Source of the DNA: Jacaranda mimosifolia
Taxonomy: Eukaryota; Streptophyta; Magnoliopsida; Lamiales; Bignoniaceae
Assembly (NCBI GenBank): GCA_018894105.1
Contig: CM032128.1
Location: 34,123,299-34,187,298 of the forward strand
Length of the DNA: 64,000 nt
Reading direction: 5' to 3'
Shown here: one piece after another, positions 59,178 through 64,000 of the stretch
Layout of the letters: each line of letters begins with the position of its first letter
How positions within the stretch are numbered: the stretch's first letter is position 1
Notes under the pieces: generated by a model
Told to the model about the DNA's origin: nothing
Seen by the model: only the letters and a program-made list of their open reading frames with translations
Databases searched by the model: none
Translations under genes and position numbers: made by a program

Positions 59178-60420
59178 TCAGGCGACCAATTCAAGGGGAT
59201 GCTCTTGATTTTCAAGTTCAACAGTGTTACTACCCATATCCTTCTTAAGTCCTCTGTATTTCATCAATTTCCGTACTTTCTCCACATCACCCCATCTCCC
59301 CATTTCTGCATACAAATTAGACAACACAACATAATAAACACAATTATGCGGCTCCAACTCCACGAGTTTTCAAGCAGCAATTTCACTCAATTCAGAGTTT
59401 GCTTGAGCTCTACAGCCAGCAAGCAGTTCTTCCCAAATACTCACAGTAGGCTCAAATGGCATCCCTCTGATCACTCTAAACGCCTCATCTAAAAACTTAG
59501 AACGAGCTAAAAGATCAACCATACAGCCATAGTGCTCCACATTAGGTGAAAATCCGTAATTTCCATTAGCCAACGAAGAAAATATCTGCCGCCCCATATG
59601 GACAAAACCTGAATGCACACATGCGGAGAGCAATGCAGTCAAAGCCCCCTCAGCAGGTTGAATCCCTTCTTCCATCCTGAAAAGCCACTTTAGCACTTCC
59701 TTGCTGCTCTTAGATAGAGCTAGCCCTTTAATAATCGCATTCCACGTGAACACATTCTTCTGTCATTTCCTCAAAAACACGCAGCCCCTCCTCAATCCGC
59801 CCACGCTTGCCATACATATCAATCAAGGAAGTACCCAAAATCACATCCAGCTCCCACCCATTCCTCTTCACAAGTTCGTGGATCCACACACCCATATCCA
59901 ATGCCCCAATACCTGCACAGGCAGCCAAAGCATTTACCACCGTCACCTGGTTAGGCATTACGCCTTCATTTCTCATCCTCTCAAATGAAATCAAAGCATC
60001 AACAAACCTCCCAGCCACCTTAAACCCCGAGATTATAACAGTCCACGACACCAAATCTCTCAAAGGCATTTCATCAAACAGTTCCCCACAAAATGCCATA
60101 TCCCCAGCTGCAGTATACAAATTCAACAAAGAATTCCCAGCATAAACATCATTCATAAAACCCAATTTAATTACCTAGCCATGCACCGACCCCCCCCCCC
60201 CTGCCCCCGCGGCTAAATCAACTTCAAGTCCGCCAAAGCTTTCAGCACAAAAGGAAAACTGTAATGGTTCACAGGAATATAATTCCTATGCATGTGGGAG
60301 TATATGATCAGAGATTCCTCAGGAGTGCTGGAATGAGAAAAGGCTTTGAGAAGAGTGTTGCAAACGAAAGTGTGGGGTGTTGCAACGTTGTTTATGTAGA
60401 GGGACATTGAACGGTTAATT
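59178..60420 (-). pseudogene. PLS-class pentatricopeptide repeat (PPR) pseudogene
   Basis: Minus strand. Functional members bind organellar RNA. Repeats are recognisable: TPHTFVCNTLLKAFS, YAGNSLLNLYTAAGDM, MPLRDLVSWTVIISGF, NQVTVVNALAACAGIG, GTSLIDMYGKRGRIEEGL, MFTWNAIIKGLA. An E-type tail follows (VEHYGCMVDLL, ELEPHNCVYYVVLSNLYAEMGRW). Defects: an in-frame TAG about 60175-60177 beside a C-run (60190-60201) that disturbs the frame, a one-base shift near 59756, and a TGA at about 59367-59369. The N-terminal end is cut near 60420, where the duplicated GST block begins. No DYW domain is present. Confidence 0.88.
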
Positions 60421-60885
60421 AAATGAATTATTATTTTTAAATATACAGTAAGGTACATCAGTATATTTCAATGTTGTCCAAATTTATTGCTGGTGTTGTT
60501 ATGAGTACACATAGTCAAAAAAAAAAAATTCTTTATAAAAGAAACATTTCAATAATTAAAAAAAGATAAGATAAATTTATAAGACACTGACTTTTTCCAA
60601 ACCGAATAGACTTTGTAGCACCACCATTCTTGCAATGAGAAAGGGAAATTTAAGTTAAATTATTCCGGTAGTTGCTACCAATAAAGAGAAGAACTTTCTA
60701 GGTCCTTAGGCAATTAAATTAATTAATTTCATTGGTCAGATTTTTCATCTATAAAATAACAAAAGAAAAGTAATATATTCAAATAGAAATCTTTATAAAT
60801 ACCTGCTATATACTTCCCTCTTATATCATCTTCAACAATCAATTTATCAGTCAGTTTCTCTCAGTTCTTCACATTTTCACCAGAA

Positions 60886-61971
60886 ATGGCAATCAAGGTC
60901 CATGGCAGCGTTATCTCAACTGCAACAATGAGGGTATTTGCTTGTCTCAACGAGAAAGGGATCGACTATGAGTTCGTTCCGGTCAACATGGCCGCTGGCG
61001 AGCACAAAAAGGAGCCTTACATTTCCCTCAATGTAAGCCATAGACTTGAACTCTAAATGCATTTTTCAAGAGCTTTGAATGCAGTTCAGATTTTCTTTTT
61101 CAATTTATATTTCATCTTTTATTTCATATCACAAATACATCACAAGTGTTCTGGATATTTTCTTAAAAAAGATACTTGCCTACAGATTATATACACTTGC
61201 ATGTATATGTAAAGTAGCATGGAAGATGCAACACCAGTGTGCTAATAAAGGATCCAAAATGCCTCGAACGTAGTCTTAATGAGGAGAATTTCCAAATCTT
61301 CTCCCTATTTGACATTACCTTTGCTTTTGATTGATGCAGCCATTCGGTCAAGTCCCAGCCTTTGAAGATGGAGACCTGAAACTCTTCGGTAAACATTGCT
61401 TCTTTTTTCAGATCTGCAATTACATCAATCAATATAAGAGCAATCATTCTCTTCTAGGATCATGTAAGAAACTATCTCCATCTTGAACAATGTGTTTGAC
61501 TATGTAATAACTTGTAATGCAGAATCAAGGGCAATCAATGGATACATCTCACATACCTATGCCAATAAAGGAACCCCATTGATCGACCAGGATCCAAAAA
61601 AGATGGCTATCGTAGCCGTTTGGATGGAGGTAGAGGCTGAGAAGTACGATCCTCCAGCCTTTAAGTTAACCTGGGAACTCAGCATTAAGCCGTTACTGGG
61701 ACTGCCCACAGATTATGCTGTTGTTGAAGAGCAAGAAGCCGAATTGGCTAAGGTTCTTGATGTGTATGAAGCTCGATTGGCGCAGTCCAAGTACTTGGGA
61801 GGTGACAGCTTCACTCTAGCAGATCTCCATCACCTCGCCACGATGAACTACTTGATGGGAACGCGTGTTAAAGCAGTTTTTGATTCGCACCCTCATGTGA
61901 GTTCTTGGTGTGCAGATATCTTGGCAAGGCCAGCATGGCAAAAGGTTTTTGCCATGAAAAACAACCACTGA
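60886..61971 (+). CDS. GSTF: Phi-class glutathione S-transferase, array copy 6
   Basis: Exons 60886-61032, 61340-61388 and 61523-61971 encode 214 aa, a near twin of copy 4. Ser11 is kept (HGSVISTATMRV), as are PFGQVPAFEDGDLKLF and ESRAI. Some changes hit positions constant in the other open copies: RPHV is HPHV (SHPHVSSW), HHLP is HHLA, and ESRAIT is ESRAIN. The frame is open and splice sites intact; TATAAATA lies at 60795-60802. Probably expressed, but its activity may differ from copy 4. Confidence 0.94.
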
Positions 61972-63690
61972 GCTTGAAGAGAGTTTCATTTTCACAATAG
62001 CTGCTGGTATTCTTGCTCTGTGTTTTCCTTGTAATTCCCTGTTTTACATCCTAAAATCAGAAAGCCATCGGATGAGTCACAGAACTTAGTAATGTAATTG
62101 TCAACTTGCCATCTTTGTTAAATAAAATTTTACATTTTGTTGTTGAAATGTGGATGCAGAATGATTTTGTTTTTAAGCAAATCATGTCATTGCAGTTCTT
62201 TTAGATTTTCTAAGTGGGAATCAAAGACTTTACAACGGCAACAAAAGATGCATTAAATCAATGACTAAAGTCAGATAACAGAGCATTGCAGTTTCTTTTT
62301 CTTTTCCAATAAATATTGCCAAAAGAAGCCAATGGGTCCTCATCAAAGTGTACCTATTTACCTAATCATCAATATTATAGAGCCAACTTGTGCAGCTAAT
62401 GCATAATTTTCTATGGTTTGGGTCCAAAAGCAAAATAAGTTCATCTCTAATTTTCTAAAGTCTTTCAACCCCACCTGGCCATAAGGAATTTTCATTGTGG
62501 CTCCTGATTTTTCAGAATTTGTTCTCTAAGATTAAAGGTAAACATATTTAAACTAAAGTCTCTGCTTTTCCTTTGTGTTTTAGTTTTGCATATCAATAAT
62601 CAACTCTGACCATTTTTTTATTTTGGAACCAGAAAACCAACTTTGGCAATAAAAGGAATATGTGATTCACCAAAAGCAACTAACCCAAGAATCATTTTTT
62701 TATTTTAAAAATCTAATGTAAAGCTCATTTTAATTTCTGCCATGCACTTTAGCCCCAGTTATTGTGTCTAAATAAGATATCACATAGTTGTAATAAAATT
62801 AATCTCCCACTCGTTTACTTTTAATGTAAGGAAAGAAAGGAAATTAGATGTGTCAACAGCAGAAATCTCAAGATGATCTAGGAAGAAGAAAACAAAGTGA
62901 TTAAAATCTTTGTGAAGGGGACATGGACTTTAAAAAATTCCCACTTGAAAATTATGAGTGACGTGTGCACGCATGTAATCAGGCAACGTAATATCCTGGA
63001 AATTCTTCTTATTTTAATAGATGTTTACCACAATCCTAAGAAGACTATAGAAAAGGTGGAAAATTCATCAATTCAAATGTTGTCTGCCAGTAGGGTGTAA
63101 GACAAAGTACAAAAATAAGAAGACTTCAGACATTTTTCTGATTGCACAGACAATATAGTGGAACTAAAAATGTTAGAAATAGTTACAGGAGGAAAGGAAT
63201 CCACACGATTTTCAGTGACAGCCGTAAGCATCTTATCATGCTTCTTAAGTATAATTCCTCGGTCAATTCCTCCCCAATTCTTGAAGTCTTTCTAAAGGAA
63301 ACTTGTGCACTTGCCGATTTTCAAATATGGTGTCCCTCTTATGAGTGACATATGCACACATGTAATCATCTAATGTAATATCCCAGAAATTCTTGTTTCA
63401 TATTAATAAATGAATGCCACATTCTGAAGTATCCTGAGTAGACTGCAATAGAAAGGTGGAAATTTCGTTAATTCAGGAAATGTTGTCTGCAAAAAGTGTC
63501 CAGAAACTTTTTCTGAGGCAAATAATATAAATAAGAAGACTTCAGAAGCTTCTCTTATTGCTCAGTCACAATATAGTCAAACAGAAAATGTTAGAAATAG
63601 GGGAAGGACAAGAGTTTCATATAATAAATACCTTGGCAGACTCTCCCCTTGATAGGCATCTTCTCCTTTGATTATTACCTATTCTCTACA
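61972..63690. other. Intergenic region between GSTF copies 6 and 7
   Basis: Homologous to 42300-44328, but with single copies of the segments that are tandemly duplicated there. It holds copy 6's 3' flank and copy 7's promoter. No gene. Confidence 0.6.
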
Positions 63691-64000
63691 ACGGCAATAA
63701 AGGTTCATTGTAGTGTGACCACAACTGCAACAATAAGAGTTCTTGCTTGCCTCAATGAGAAAGGGCTCAATTGCGAGATTGTTCCTATTGATTTGAGTGC
63801 CCGTGAGCACAAAAAAGAGCATTTCCTCAACCTCAATGTAAGGATGGCTTGAAATTTAAGAACCAATTTTCAAGATATCTAATGAAGTCACTAGGAAAAA
63901 CTTTTCAAAATTTGTCTTCCTCTTCATCGTGACATCTTTCCATTGGTTGATGCAGCCATTTGGTTAGGTGCCAGCCTTTGAAGATGGAGACCTCAAGCTC
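63691..64000 (+). pseudogene. Phi-class GST pseudogene, array copy 7 (cut by window end)
   Basis: Exon 1 (63691-63837) and most of exon 2 (63956 on) are present. The codon aligned with the ATG of copy 5 (TACAATGGCAAT) is ACG here (TACAACGGCAAT), so the start is lost. Exon 2 reads CCA TTT GGT TAG, a nonsense codon (63965-63967) within the glutathione-binding PFGQVP string. Catalytic position 11 is Thr (VHCSVTTTAT), as in copy 5. The next in-frame ATG lies after the exon 1 donor, so no rescue is apparent. Confidence 0.9.

Larger units (their letters stand above)
60430..64000 (+). repeat. Duplicated two-gene GST block, second copy
   Basis: Homologous to 40840-44336 and then, beyond the retrotransposon, to 54697 onward. 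It contains copy 6 and copy 7 in the same order as copies 4 and 5. It continues past the window end. Confidence 0.85.

Noticed and set aside
1..64000. CRISPR arrays, bacterial operons or organellar inserts
   Set aside because: No direct-repeat/spacer pattern, ribosome-binding sites or chloroplast/mitochondrial genes are visible; the window is ordinary plant nuclear DNA.

Overview
This is nuclear DNA from a flowering plant, almost certainly a eudicot. The genes have GT-AG introns, the intergenic DNA is AT-rich and full of short inverted-repeat transposons, and the products are plant families (IDD zinc fingers, NF-Y, ATG18a, phi-class GSTs, PPR). I cannot name the species.

Layout. 0.4-4.2 kb: an INDETERMINATE-DOMAIN transcription factor gene on the minus strand, three coding exons, 547 aa. 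4.2-15.6 kb: gene-poor DNA with repeat remnants. 15.7-16.3 kb: a single-exon NF-YB gene (plus). 16.3-20.7 kb: non-coding, with an hAT-like element and SINE-like remnants. 20.7-24.6 kb: a 13-exon plus-strand gene for a 526-aa protein I cannot name, with an OB-fold-like C-terminus. 26.1-30.4 kb: autophagy gene ATG18a (four exons, 431 aa) with a Tourist-like MITE in intron 2.

31.7-64.0 kb: a tandem array of seven phi-class glutathione S-transferase (GSTF) loci, all plus strand. They share one gene structure: a 147-nt exon, a 49-nt exon, and a last exon of 446 or 449 nt. Copies 1, 2, 4 and 6 are open. Copy 3 is a deletion/frameshift pseudogene. Copy 5 is split twice: a 10.4-kb LTR retrotransposon sits inside codon 3, and a 3.3-kb foreign segment sits inside exon 3. 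Copy 7 has lost its ATG, carries a nonsense codon, and runs off the window. Copies 4+5 and 6+7 are two copies of one duplicated two-gene block. A decayed PPR pseudogene (minus) lies between them.

The retrotransposon (44337-54696, 5-bp target duplication GCAAT) is a Ty3/gypsy element of the Tat type, inserted in reverse. It has two RNase H regions, an antisense extra ORF with its own TATA box, and a 66-bp minisatellite. Its gag-pol frame has no frameshift over 1838 codons but nine nonsense codons, all TAG or TGA. Its LTRs differ almost only by transitions. Together these suggest decay driven by cytosine methylation.

I found no clearly new biological system. The most notable items are the rearranged GST array, the pattern of decay in the retrotransposon, the uncharacterised OB-like gene, and a receptor-kinase 5' end fused to a GST exon fragment. 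All exon boundaries were read by eye from splice dinucleotides, reading frame and family homology, without transcript data.
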